Of a stretch of 19,752 nucleotides of DNA, positions 13,572 to 19,752 are shown in pieces. The notes under the pieces are model-generated. The model had not been told where the DNA came from, did no database searches, and worked only from the letters and a program-made list of their open reading frames with translations. Position 1 is the stretch's first letter; each line of letters starts with the position of its first letter. Both the position numbers and the translations under genes were made by a program. This stretch comes from Gallionellaceae bacterium (GTDB taxonomy: Bacteria; Pseudomonadota; Gammaproteobacteria; Burkholderiales; Gallionellaceae), in NCBI GenBank assembly GCA_031277195.1, contig JAITMU010000139.1, positions 1 through 19,752 on the forward strand, read 5' to 3'.

Positions 13572-15017
13572 ATGAAAACCGACGAACTCGTGTCTCGCAT
13601 TCCAACCCGTTATTGGGGCTATCTCGCACTATTTTTATGGGGTGGCATCGCCATTTTTTTACTGCGACAAGATCTCTATGGCCTGGATGAAGGCGCCAGC
13701 AGAAATCTTTTGCTTGTCTGGTCCATTGTCGAGCAGGTGGCAAACGCTGCGGTCGCCTTTGGTACGCCTGATTTGCGCCTGCTGCTGTTTTTCCCCGTGG
13801 GCTTCCTGAAACCCGGCAGCGTCATCGCCGTAAAGATATTCACCATTCTGCTTGTGGCTGGTTCTGCGTGGCTGCTATACGTCTGGCAACGTAACCGTGT
13901 CAATGCGGAAAGCGCCCTGCTCGCAACAGGTCTGCTGCTTATTTCGCCCTTGTTGCTGGCGCAAGTTGACGCTCTCGCGCCAGGCATCTATCTGCTGATA
14001 GCGTTCAGCTTGGGAGAATGGCTGAACAATACATACCGCGCTGCGCCCAAACCTTTTGGCGGAAACTACTTCGCGCAAATGATTCTGTGCGCATTCAGCA
14101 CCAGCCTGCATCCCGCTGGCCTGGCATACCCGCTGACCCTGGCCTGGGCTTGGCATAAAGACGCACCTGACGCAAAGCAGAAGAAATACTTTCTTTTCGG
14201 CATCGGCTTTGTCACGTTGCTTACGCTGATCGTCCGCATGGGCTGGAGCGGCACGGAATGGCTACACAATCCGCTCGACAGCCTCTCAGCCATCGTTTTC
14301 GGCCCTTCCATTGATGGAGACATCAGCGCCACCCGCTGGGCTACAGGCGCTTTCGCGATGGCGCTATTGCTCATCACCGTATTCAAGCAATTCCGCGCGC
14401 TCCGGGATAGCTTCACCGGGCGCGTTTTGCTGCTCGGCTTGATTCTGGGAGCCTTCGTCGGCGATTTGGCTTGGGCATTGATCGCGCTGACCACCATACT
14501 GTATTTCGGATTTCCATCGCTTTTGCGCGCGCAAGAACTGCCCTTCGGGAATTTCTTCGGCCAGCGCGGCATCGCCCTGCTCGTTTTGGTAATCCTTTCC
14601 ACTTCATTCATGCTGGCAAACAAATCGCGCTACGAAGCGCACCAGGCAGGGTTGCTATCCCAGCAGGATCAACTGATCAAAACTCTCGCAGACATTACCG
14701 AAAACTTTTACGCAGCACAGGAAGAAGAAAGCAGCACCGCGCCGCAGCCACATTTGCGAGTTGCCAGTCAATGGCCTGCCCGCACGATGATCGCCTGCAA
14801 ATGCGACACACTGCCATTGCCGCCTGCCGAAAAAGATCCTGAAACCCAGCTCGCCCGGATGCTCGGCGTTTCCTATTTGCTGTTTGATTACCAGTCGCCG
14901 AACAACATGGCGCTTTATCGCAATCTGTCCATGCTGGGAGAGTACACAGAGACTATTGATCTGCAATCTGCAGACGTACTGGTGCGAATCACGGCAGCCC
15001 CCTCAAAAACGGAGTAG
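13572..15017 (+). CDS. Polytopic membrane protein, glycosyltransferase-like (ArnT/PMT-like topology)
   Basis: The product is 481 aa with about ten helices in residues 15-360 and a soluble C-terminal domain (about 365-481). The loop after helix 1 carries YGLDEGASRN, an acidic DE pair in the position typical of GT-C glycosyltransferases such as ArnT. The rest is too divergent to name an activity. The C-terminal domain includes two cysteines (CKC) followed by a Pro-rich segment. No convincing ribosome site precedes ATG 13572. It is divergent from the oxidase operon and followed after 8 bp by the 65-aa gene, so the two form an operon. The lipid or protein acceptor is unknown. Confidence 0.6.
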   Translation: MKTDELVSRIPTRYWGYLALFLWGGIAIFLLRQDLYGLDEGASRNLLLVWSIVEQVANAAVAFGTPDLRLLLFFPVGFLKPGSVIAVKIFTILLVAGSAWLLYVWQRNRVNAESALLATGLLLISPLLLAQVDALAPGIYLLIAFSLGEWLNNTYRAAPKPFGGNYFAQMILCAFSTSLHPAGLAYPLTLAWAWHKDAPDAKQKKYFLFGIGFVTLLTLIVRMGWSGTEWLHNPLDSLSAIVFGPSIDGDISATRWATGAFAMALLLITVFKQFRALRDSFTGRVLLLGLILGAFVGDLAWALIALTTILYFGFPSLLRAQELPFGNFFGQRGIALLVLVILSTSFMLANKSRYEAHQAGLLSQQDQLIKTLADITENFYAAQEEESSTAPQPHLRVASQWPARTMIACKCDTLPLPPAEKDPETQLARMLGVSYLLFDYQSPNNMALYRNLSMLGEYTETIDLQSADVLVRITAAPSKTE

Positions 15018-15025
15018 AACTCACC

Positions 15026-15223
15026 ATGCAAGAAGCGCTTGTTTACTGTGTAGTCGCAATCAGTTCAGTGATCGTCGTAGGCTATGCCGTGCATATGCTG
15101 GTCGGCGGCCTGGTCAGCCAGGAGACTGAATATCTCCTGATTGCGCTGGCCTGTTTCGCCGATATGGCGGTGATTGGCTATATGGCGTGGGATGTGATAA
15201 AGCGCAGAAGGCGGGACTGGTAA
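15026..15223 (+). CDS. 65-aa two-helix membrane protein, unknown
   Basis: It has helix 1 (about 5-30), a short acidic turn (VSQETEY), helix 2 (about 36-56) and a very basic end (KRRRRDW). The GGAG in the stop region of the previous gene serves as ribosome site for ATG 15026. It is probably co-transcribed with the glycosyltransferase-like gene. The MITE-like element begins 5 bp after its stop codon. No family recognised. Confidence 0.65.
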   Translation: MQEALVYCVVAISSVIVVGYAVHMLVGGLVSQETEYLLIALACFADMAVIGYMAWDVIKRRRRDW

Positions 15224-15227
15224 AGCC

Positions 15228-15398
15228 GTTAGGGAACCTCTGAACAAATCTGAGCGAGCGGGCACGCTCGGATTTGGGATGGGCTGCAAGGCGCAAAGCA
15301 CAGCAATACCCGTAGGTATTGCGAGCATTTGCACCGCAGCAGACCGCCCAAAGCCGAGATGGGCACGCCGCGACAGATTTATTCAGAGGTTCCTTAGC
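15228..15398. mobile_element. MITE-like repeat with 25-bp terminal inverted repeats
   Basis: The element is 171 bp. The ends 15228-15252 and 15374-15398 are inverted repeats matching at 22 of 25 positions, including the identical core GGAACCTCTGAA. The interior holds short hairpins (GAGCG/CGCTC near 15254; CAATACC/GGTATTG near 15304) and no ORF of note. The right end provides the TAA stop of the minus-strand gene ending at 15394. Copy number in the genome cannot be judged from one window. Confidence 0.6.
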
Positions 15399-15852
15399 CG
15401 CCCGTGATTCGACGCAGCCTGTCCGTGACAGATTGAAAATCGGCGGGATTGGGAAACTGTCCCTTGTGAATGACGAATTGCTGGCGGCGACCCGCCTGAT
15501 CATTGCCGGTCAAGCCAAACGAGCGACCGGCATAGTCTGAATAGAACTTCAAACCACTGGCAATTTCCACCTGAGCGCCAGAACGCAATGCGACGCGCGC
15601 GACGGCGTTATCGACTTCGATTGCGACTGGCGCGCTCGGCAACATCATCAAACGAGTCTTCAATATCCGGTTCGCGCCGGCAATCAGGAAAAAACTGCCG
15701 AGGAAAAGCAGCAGGTAAGCGAGATTGACATCCTCATTCACCCAAAATCTTGCCGCCATGGTCAGCAGAACCGAGACCGTGGGCACGTACAGCAACAAAT
15801 CCCATACCATGCCCTTGGTGTCTTTCACCAAATCGAAACGCACATTCGCCAT
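15394..15852 (-). CDS. Membrane protein with two helices and a soluble C-terminal domain, unknown
   Basis: The product is 152 aa. A short cytoplasmic N-terminus precedes two helices (about 17-36 and 43-62). A soluble domain of about 90 residues follows, predicted beta-rich then helical, with a pattern reminiscent of bacterial PH-like domains (EVDNAVARVALRSG ... FVIHKGQFPNP). It has no cysteines. It is the last gene of the second redox module, 17 bp after the thioredoxin-like gene, and its stop codon lies in the end of the MITE-like repeat, so its C-terminus may have been reshaped by that insertion. The ribosome site is weak. Function unknown. Confidence 0.65.
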   Translation of the reverse strand: MANVRFDLVKDTKGMVWDLLLYVPTVSVLLTMAARFWVNEDVNLAYLLLFLGSFFLIAGANRILKTRLMMLPSAPVAIEVDNAVARVALRSGAQVEIASGLKFYSDYAGRSFGLTGNDQAGRRQQFVIHKGQFPNPADFQSVTDRLRRITGG

Positions 15853-15869
15853 ACCGATAGCACCCGCCC

Positions 15870-16367
15870 TCAGGAATTCGTCTTCAAGACGCTTTCAATC
15901 GCCAATTCCATTTCACCGTACAACATGCGCCCTGCCCGTTGCTGACGAACAACGCCGTCCGCATCAATGAAAAACGTCCAAGGGTCGCCCATGACCCGAT
16001 AAGCCTTGAACGCTTCCGGATTTTCATATTGGTCCATGTGCAGAAAAAGCACGTCCGGTTGATATTTTTCCATCAGTGCCTTGACGATCTGCAACTGGCC
16101 GTCGCACACCGTACAGTGGCCGGGTGTCGCGAATTCCAGCACGATGGGTTTTCCGGTTGCCAGCGCCTTGTCCAGCGAATATTGATACATGCGCGCATCA
16201 GGCTGACGATACGTCGTAATCCGGCTCATGTCACCGCCGACATCCGCCAGCGTCTTGGTCACCAGTTTGGGCGCGGGAGAACCTGGTTTAAGTCCAGAAC
16301 CCATCTTGTCGCCGTCGCAACCGGCAATCAGCAAACAACCCGCCATCAATAAAAATTTCACGTTCAT
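15870..16367 (-). CDS. Thioredoxin-fold lipoprotein (thiol-disulfide type)
   Basis: The product is 165 aa from ATG 16367, two bases after the stop codon of the previous gene; an in-frame GTG at 16388 is less likely. The signal ends LLIAGC, a lipobox with Cys17. The thioredoxin fold is shown by IVLEFATPGHCTVCDGQL, with the CxxC pair at Cys85/Cys88, and by GDPWTFFID with the cis-Pro at 129. It probably sits in the periplasm on the inner membrane. It may reduce apocytochrome or copper-site cysteines of the neighbouring cytochromes. Its presence directly after a CcoN-like and a cytochrome gene supports an assembly role, which is inference. Confidence 0.82.
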   Translation of the reverse strand: MNVKFLLMAGCLLIAGCDGDKMGSGLKPGSPAPKLVTKTLADVGGDMSRITTYRQPDARMYQYSLDKALATGKPIVLEFATPGHCTVCDGQLQIVKALMEKYQPDVLFLHMDQYENPEAFKAYRVMGDPWTFFIDADGVVRQQRAGRMLYGEMELAIESVLKTNS

Positions 16368-16369
16368 CT

Positions 16370-16870
16370 CTAGCGATTCCGTCCGCACGACGTGCGATAA
16401 ATGTTGTACCCCCAGATGATGTTGGCCAGCAACACCAAGCTGCCGAAAGAACCACCCAGCGCCATGAAATGCGAAGCCGCCTTGTCATCTCCCGCATAAA
16501 TTCCGGTCAGGCCGGAAGCGCAGAAAAACACCACCACACCCAACAAGCCCAGGTTATGCATCCAGAAATGAACCTTGACCAGTTTCAGACTGTAAATCTC
16601 ACGGCGCACCAGACGCGGGATCAGATAATAAATCGCGCCAAAAATCGCCATCTCAACCCAACCCAGCAAATTGATGTGCGTATGCCCCAGCACAATACGG
16701 TCGCCATAGACGCCGCTATCCACCATCAGGCGAAAAGCGGGAATCCCGCCCATCAACGCCCCCCAGGAAAAACCGATGATGCTGTAGATGATGCACGCAT
16801 AAATAAACCACAGGGTGTATTTTGTGTATTCCTTGTCATGCGCCCAAGGTTCATTCGTTTCCTGCGTCAT
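16370..16870 (-). CDS. Second four-helix CcoN C-terminal-third protein
   Basis: The product is 166 aa with four helices (about 17-39, 61-86, 98-121, 133-154). VLGHTHINLLGW, YYLIPRL, REIYSLKLVKVHFW and IIWGYNIYR match, in order, CcoN (11405-12811) VAHAHLALLG, the following helix, KLYSLALGNVHFW and IIWLYNMW. The His-x-His pair at 62/64 is kept; the CuB ligands and helix-2 His are absent with helices 1-8. Alone it cannot form the oxidase active site, but it could hold a haem with a partner. Its ATG overlaps the stop codon of the cytochrome c gene upstream (ATGA), so both are made together. It is more CcoN-like than the protein at 820. Confidence 0.85.
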   Translation of the reverse strand: MTQETNEPWAHDKEYTKYTLWFIYACIIYSIIGFSWGALMGGIPAFRLMVDSGVYGDRIVLGHTHINLLGWVEMAIFGAIYYLIPRLVRREIYSLKLVKVHFWMHNLGLLGVVVFFCASGLTGIYAGDDKAASHFMALGGSFGSLVLLANIIWGYNIYRTSCGRNR

Positions 16871-17445
16871 TTCGACTCTCCTTCTTCACTTTTCGCGTCT
16901 TCGCGCACATCTTTGTATTCGGTTTTCCAAGTGTCCGGCGCCCAGACTTTCAGCATTTCATCAATAAATCCCGATTGCCCTTCCGGCGCACGGGCTACGG
17001 CAGACCCCGGATCCGCCCTCAATTCAGACAGGAAAACCGCAATCGCGTGCTGCTGCTCCTCCGGCAACTCCGCCACATAAGCGGCCTCCTTGGGAGCCAA
17101 ACCGTGATCAATCGTCTTGCTCGAATAGGTCGCTTCCGGATTCTTCAAAAAATTGATCAAATAATCGAAGCTGCGACGCGAACCAATACCATCCAGATTC
17201 AGCGACATATTGGTGCCGCTACGCAAAATACGATGGCACGACGTGCAGCGCGCCTCCCGCGCATATTCTGAACCCTTCAAGCCTTCAGCAGAAAAATCAT
17301 AGTGGGTGGTGGTGGGATACATCGGCTTGTCCATGCGAGAGCGGATGACTTCCATCAAAATGAAGCTGATTACGGCAAACACCCCAATCGCCAGAAAAAT
17401 TCCAAACAGAATCTTCTCCCCACGTTTCAAACCGCCGAATGCCAT
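16867..17445 (-). CDS. Membrane-anchored monohaem cytochrome c without the usual distal Met
   Basis: The product is 192 aa. It has GLKRGEK, one helix (about 11-30), then a periplasmic domain with CTSCH (Cys67, Cys70, His71). It aligns with the cytochrome at 8287-8844 through KRGEK and LDGIGS, but where that protein has YRMPSY this one reads APKEAAY, so the expected sixth-ligand Met is missing. His114 or Met80 are candidates. A long acidic tail (EDAKSEEGESK) follows. It is coupled by ATGA to the CcoN-like gene at 16370, suggesting a two-subunit membrane redox unit. It is preceded by a terminator only about 50 bp upstream. Confidence 0.87.
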   Translation of the reverse strand: MAFGGLKRGEKILFGIFLAIGVFAVISFILMEVIRSRMDKPMYPTTTHYDFSAEGLKGSEYAREARCTSCHRILRSGTNMSLNLDGIGSRRSFDYLINFLKNPEATYSSKTIDHGLAPKEAAYVAELPEEQQHAIAVFLSELRADPGSAVARAPEGQSGFIDEMLKVWAPDTWKTEYKDVREDAKSEEGESK

Positions 17446-17485
17446 AGCCTATGCCTCTCTGTCGCAACAACTTTACTCATCTTCA

Positions 17486-17521
17486 AAATAAAAACCCCGC
17501 GCCCAATAACTCGGCGCGGGG
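17486..17521 (-). terminator. Intrinsic terminator after cytochrome c4
   Basis: A 9-bp GC-only stem (495-503 with 513-521 of the 17 kb block) has a 9-nt loop and is followed on the minus strand by TTTTTATTTT. It lies 40 bp after the c4 stop codon and only about 50 bp before the next ATG on the same strand. It should limit transcription into the cytochrome/CcoN-like genes. Confidence 0.88.
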
Positions 17522-17560
17522 CTTGCAAATAAAAACAACGTGTTCGAAGGACTCGAATAC

Positions 17561-18325
17561 TTAATGAGCGCCGTGCAGCAACGAATCATTGTTCGGAACC
17601 GCATCACCACCACCACGAGTCGGCGGAGCCTTGGACAGATAGGCAGCCACGTTGTGGATGTCTTCATCCGTCAGGTTCTTCGCCACATTGCGCATGATGG
17701 CAGACGGATCGTTCGCACGAGCGCCGCTCTTCCAGTTTTGCAACTGGTTCACGAGGTATGTGTACTTTTGCTGACCAATCTTCGGGAACACCGGATCCAC
17801 GCCGCGACCGTTGTAGTCATGGCAAGCGGAGCAGGCCGCCACATGCACCGATCTGCCCTCAGCAGTCTTGCGCTCAGCGCCCGTCATGACGAGCTGATAG
17901 CCCTTGGAAGCGTCGCCCACCTCGTTGCCAGCCTCTGCAAGTGCCTTGAGATCGGACAGTTCAGGCTCATCCTTGATCGAATTGACATAAGCAGCGACAT
18001 CCGTGCGCTCCTGCGGAGTCAACGCCTTGGCAAAACCAGGCATCACTGCGCCCAAGCCTTCCGGCACGCGCTTGTCGTCGGCGAAGTTGGTCAGTTGCTT
18101 GACCACATAGCCATAGCCAATGCCCGCCAGACGCGGCGCGCCCATGTCATCGCTACCTTGAGCCCTGTCCATATGGCAGGTCAGGCAAGGTTGTACCTCG
18201 TCGCCCTTGCCATTCTCGAAAATTGTCTTGCCGTTGCTGGCATTCGGCGCCGCCGATGCCACGCCAGAAGCCAGCATTGCAACCGCCCCGATAAACCATG
18301 CAGATTTGAATTTAGACTTGCGCAT
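17561..18325 (-). CDS. Dihaem cytochrome c4-type periplasmic protein
   Basis: The product is 254 aa. It has a Sec signal peptide (cleavage near ASA-A at residues 25-26) and two class I haem domains: CLTCH (Cys47, Cys50, His51) with Met95 in GAVMPGF, and CSACH (Cys165, Cys168, His169) with Met211. It is a little longer than usual c4 (about 190-210 mature residues) because of a linker near 120-140 and a Gly/His tail. Cytochromes c4 carry electrons to cbb3 oxidases in other proteobacteria, so it is a natural donor for the oxidase encoded at 10443-12811. A GGGGTGGGGG tract precedes ATG 18325. A strong terminator follows. Confidence 0.92.
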   Translation of the reverse strand: MRKSKFKSAWFIGAVAMLASGVASAAPNASNGKTIFENGKGDEVQPCLTCHMDRAQGSDDMGAPRLAGIGYGYVVKQLTNFADDKRVPEGLGAVMPGFAKALTPQERTDVAAYVNSIKDEPELSDLKALAEAGNEVGDASKGYQLVMTGAERKTAEGRSVHVAACSACHDYNGRGVDPVFPKIGQQKYTYLVNQLQNWKSGARANDPSAIMRNVAKNLTDEDIHNVAAYLSKAPPTRGGGDAVPNNDSLLHGAH

Positions 18326-18417
18326 TCCCCCACCCCTATTAGGAGTTCTTGAAATTCGCCGTACCTGTTACCAGAGTTTTTGCTTCCCCCTGAATACACG
18401 GCTCCGGCACGTAGTAT

Positions 18418-18522
18418 TTAGGAATTCTTTTTGAACAAGATTACGGCCAAGCCGAAAAAGAAAATGAACAGGCCCGCGTACATCATGAGAACCTGAGTTG
18501 TAGTTGTATCTGGTTCCAGCAT
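18418..18522 (-). CDS. 34-aa single-helix membrane peptide
   Basis: ATG 18522 has a near-perfect GGAGGAA ribosome site; 34 codons end in TAA. A polar N-terminus (MLEPDTTTTQ) precedes one very hydrophobic, Phe-rich helix (about 11-29) and a KKNS tail. It is the first gene of the unit that also encodes cytochrome c4, 92 bp ahead of it. It is comparable in form to the peptides at 609, 9561 and 12865. A CcoQ-like role is inference. Confidence 0.7.
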   Translation of the reverse strand: MLEPDTTTTQVLMMYAGLFIFFFGLAVILFKKNS

Positions 18523-18595
18523 AGTTTCCTCCATGATCAAAGACTGCATTAAAAACCGACCCGCTAACTGATTGTTATTTTTTTTAGGCCAAGCG

Positions 18596-18624
18596 ATTCT
18601 ATACCGTCAATTTAGCCAACGCAA
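18596..18624 (-). promoter_or_regulatory. Possible promoter for the peptide / cytochrome c4 unit
   Basis: On the minus strand TTGCGT (18619-18624), 17 bp, TAGAAT (18596-18601). The spacing is ideal; each box is partial. The remaining part of 18523-18802, between this and the tRNA, shows no credible gene or other element. Confidence 0.4.
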
Positions 18625-18802
18625 GGCATCTTTTGGAATGCGGGAATATGCCGCCACAAAACCGACCCGCCGCCTTCCCTCAACATGCGCCTTCCCGCCC
18701 GCCCAATTCCGCCAAAAATCCATAAATCAGAGTTTAATCAAAAGAATAAACTCCAGCGCAAGAAATGTCGCACTCTTGCCCTGCTCATTATCAACCGAAT
18801 CG

Positions 18803-18876
18803 TGGAGCGGGTGAAGGGAATCGAACCCTCGTCGTAAGCTTGGGAAGCTTCTGCTCTACCATTGAGCTACACCCGC
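18803..18876 (-). tRNA. tRNA-Gly (anticodon CCC)
   Basis: It is 74 nt including an encoded CCA (18803-18805 on the complement). The cloverleaf reads cleanly: 7-bp acceptor GCGGGTG/CACCCGC, D arm GCTC-GAGC, anticodon loop TTCCCAA and T arm with GGTTCGATTCC. The loop gives CCC at positions 34-36, as in the E. coli glyU tRNA, to which the sequence is closely similar. The outermost anticodon-stem pair is G-A, a mismatch. It is divergent from thiS. Confidence 0.95.
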
Positions 18877-18927
18877 ATGTAAAATGCGATGTTACCTTAA
18901 TGAGATTTGGGTTTGGAAGTGATTTCA

Positions 18928-19122
18928 GTGTCCATAAACGGTTCGGCTCGCTCCTTCACGCACCCGCTCCACCTCTCCGAACTGATTCAAGAAATCGGGC
19001 TGTCCGGCAAGCGCGTCGCGTTGGAACGCAACGGCGAAATCGTACCGCGCAGCCAATTCCCTTCACTCATGTTGGCTGACGGCGACGTGCTGGAAATCGT
19101 CGTAGCGGTCGGCGGCGGATGA
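18928..19122 (+). CDS. thiS: ThiS sulfur-carrier protein of thiazole synthesis
   Basis: The product is 64 aa from GTG 18928, chosen because it begins at SINGS, where ThiS proteins normally start (M-I-x-NG). In-frame GTG 18919 and TTG 18907 would add a few residues. It has the ubiquitin-like pattern with ALERNGEIVPR and ends in the diagnostic VGGG: ThiF adenylates the C-terminal Gly, which then carries sulfur as a thiocarboxylate. It is followed 19 bp later by thiG, the usual order. Cytoplasmic. Confidence 0.9.
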   Translation: MSINGSARSFTHPLHLSELIQEIGLSGKRVALERNGEIVPRSQFPSLMLADGDVLEIVVAVGGG

Positions 19123-19141
19123 TTTTTCAACGAACACACAC

Positions 19142-19752
19142 ATGAACGACGACAAATTACTTATCGCGGGCAAGAAATACGCCTCCCGCCTGATTATCGG
19201 CACCGGCAAATACAAGAATTTCGCTGAAACCAAAGCCGCCGTGGACGCCGGTGGCGCGGAAATCGTCACGCTCGCCATTCGCCGCGTCAATATCGGACAA
19301 AATCCCGGCGAACCCAGCTTGCTCGACTTCCTGCCGCCATCGCAATACACGCTGCTGCCCAACACCGCCGGTTGCTACACCGCCGAAGACGCGGTGCGAA
19401 CGCTGCGCCTTGCCCGCGAACTCCTCGACGGACACAGCCTCGTCAAACTGGAAGTGCTGGGCGATGCTGAATCGCTCTACCCCAACGTAACGGAAACGCT
19501 CGCCGCCGCCAAAACGCTGGTCGCAGAAGGATTTCAGGTGATGGTGTACACCTCGGACGACCCCATCATCGCCAAGCAACTGGAAGACATCGGCTGCGCC
19601 GCCATCATGCCGCTGGCCTCGCTGATCGGCTCCGGCATGGGCATACTCAATCCGTGGAATTTGCAGCTCATCATGGAGCGCGTGCAAGTGCCGGTGCTGG
19701 TCGATGCCGGCGTCGGCACCGCCTCGGACGCCGCCATCGCAATGGAACTCGG
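19142..19752 (+). CDS. thiG: ThiG thiazole synthase (3' end outside window)
   Basis: 203 complete codons are present of a protein usually about 255-265 aa. The start is ATG 19142. RLIIGTGKYKNF, the Schiff-base lysine in LVKLEVLGD, LLPNTAGCYTAEDAVRTLRLAREL, MPLASLIGSGMGILNP and VPVLVDAGVGTASDAA are the standard ThiG landmarks. It condenses 1-deoxy-xylulose 5-phosphate, ThiS thiocarboxylate and dehydroglycine to the thiazole phosphate of thiamine. The reading frame is intact to the window edge. Confidence 0.96.
   Translation, partial: MNDDKLLIAGKKYASRLIIGTGKYKNFAETKAAVDAGGAEIVTLAIRRVNIGQNPGEPSLLDFLPPSQYTLLPNTAGCYTAEDAVRTLRLARELLDGHSLVKLEVLGDAESLYPNVTETLAAAKTLVAEGFQVMVYTSDDPIIAKQLEDIGCAAIMPLASLIGSGMGILNPWNLQLIMERVQVPVLVDAGVGTASDAAIAMEL

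Noticed and set aside
18572..18814. 80-codon plus-strand ORF left of the tRNA
   Set aside because: It overlaps the tRNA 3' end, has no ribosome site and lies over the likely promoter of the minus-strand c4 unit.
1..19752. CRISPR array, phage, insertion-sequence transposase or toxin-antitoxin genes
   Set aside because: No regularly spaced direct repeats, transposase motifs or integrase signatures are seen. The only mobile-like element is the short MITE at 15228-15398.

Overview
The window is bacterial chromosome of moderate to high GC. Its codon use, C-family haem-copper oxidase genes, cytochrome c4, tRNA-Gly and thiS-thiG suggest a Betaproteobacterium, perhaps a respiratory specialist of the Nitrosomonadales/Gallionellaceae type. 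That placement is inference; no marker gene here fixes it.

Layout. (1) 1-1338: an inverted repeat, a small glycine-rich exported protein (minus), then on the plus strand a 36-residue membrane peptide, a strong terminator hairpin and a four-helix protein equivalent to the C-terminal third of CcoN. (2) 1366-13290: a long minus-strand cluster of about 17 genes read right to left from a sigma70-like promoter near 13422-13451. The order is: 90-aa membrane protein, 37-aa peptide, CcoN, CcoO, a two-helix subunit with no haem motif where CcoP would normally sit, 44-aa peptide, an internal cUUCGg terminator, 110-aa membrane protein, CcoS-like protein, membrane-anchored monohaem cytochrome c, 153-aa membrane protein, FGE/SUMF1-fold protein, two small exported membrane proteins, a fused transporter-like/spermidine-synthase-like protein, CcoG, a two-helix protein and a lipoprotein. 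(3) 13572-15223 (plus): a polytopic glycosyltransferase-like protein and a 65-aa membrane protein, followed by a 171-bp MITE-like element. (4) 15394-18522 (minus): a second redox module made of a 34-aa peptide, dihaem cytochrome c4, a terminator, a membrane monohaem cytochrome c, a second CcoN-third protein, a thioredoxin-fold lipoprotein and a membrane protein with a soluble tail. (5) 18803-19752: tRNA-Gly(CCC) on minus, then thiS and the start of thiG (thiamine thiazole synthesis) on plus.

Working model (inference). The long cluster encodes an unusual cbb3-like oxygen reductase. Its CcoN keeps all haem and CuB ligands and the active-site Tyr-His arrangement, but has Gln where typical CcoN has the conserved Glu of its FEGP motif. 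CcoP is absent, CcoO is enlarged, and many small uncharacterised membrane subunits are present. Two four-helix proteins derived from CcoN helices 9-12, each in a cluster with a tiny single-helix peptide, may be accessory haem-binding or electron-transfer modules. Hairpin terminators sit inside each of the three clusters and may set unequal expression.
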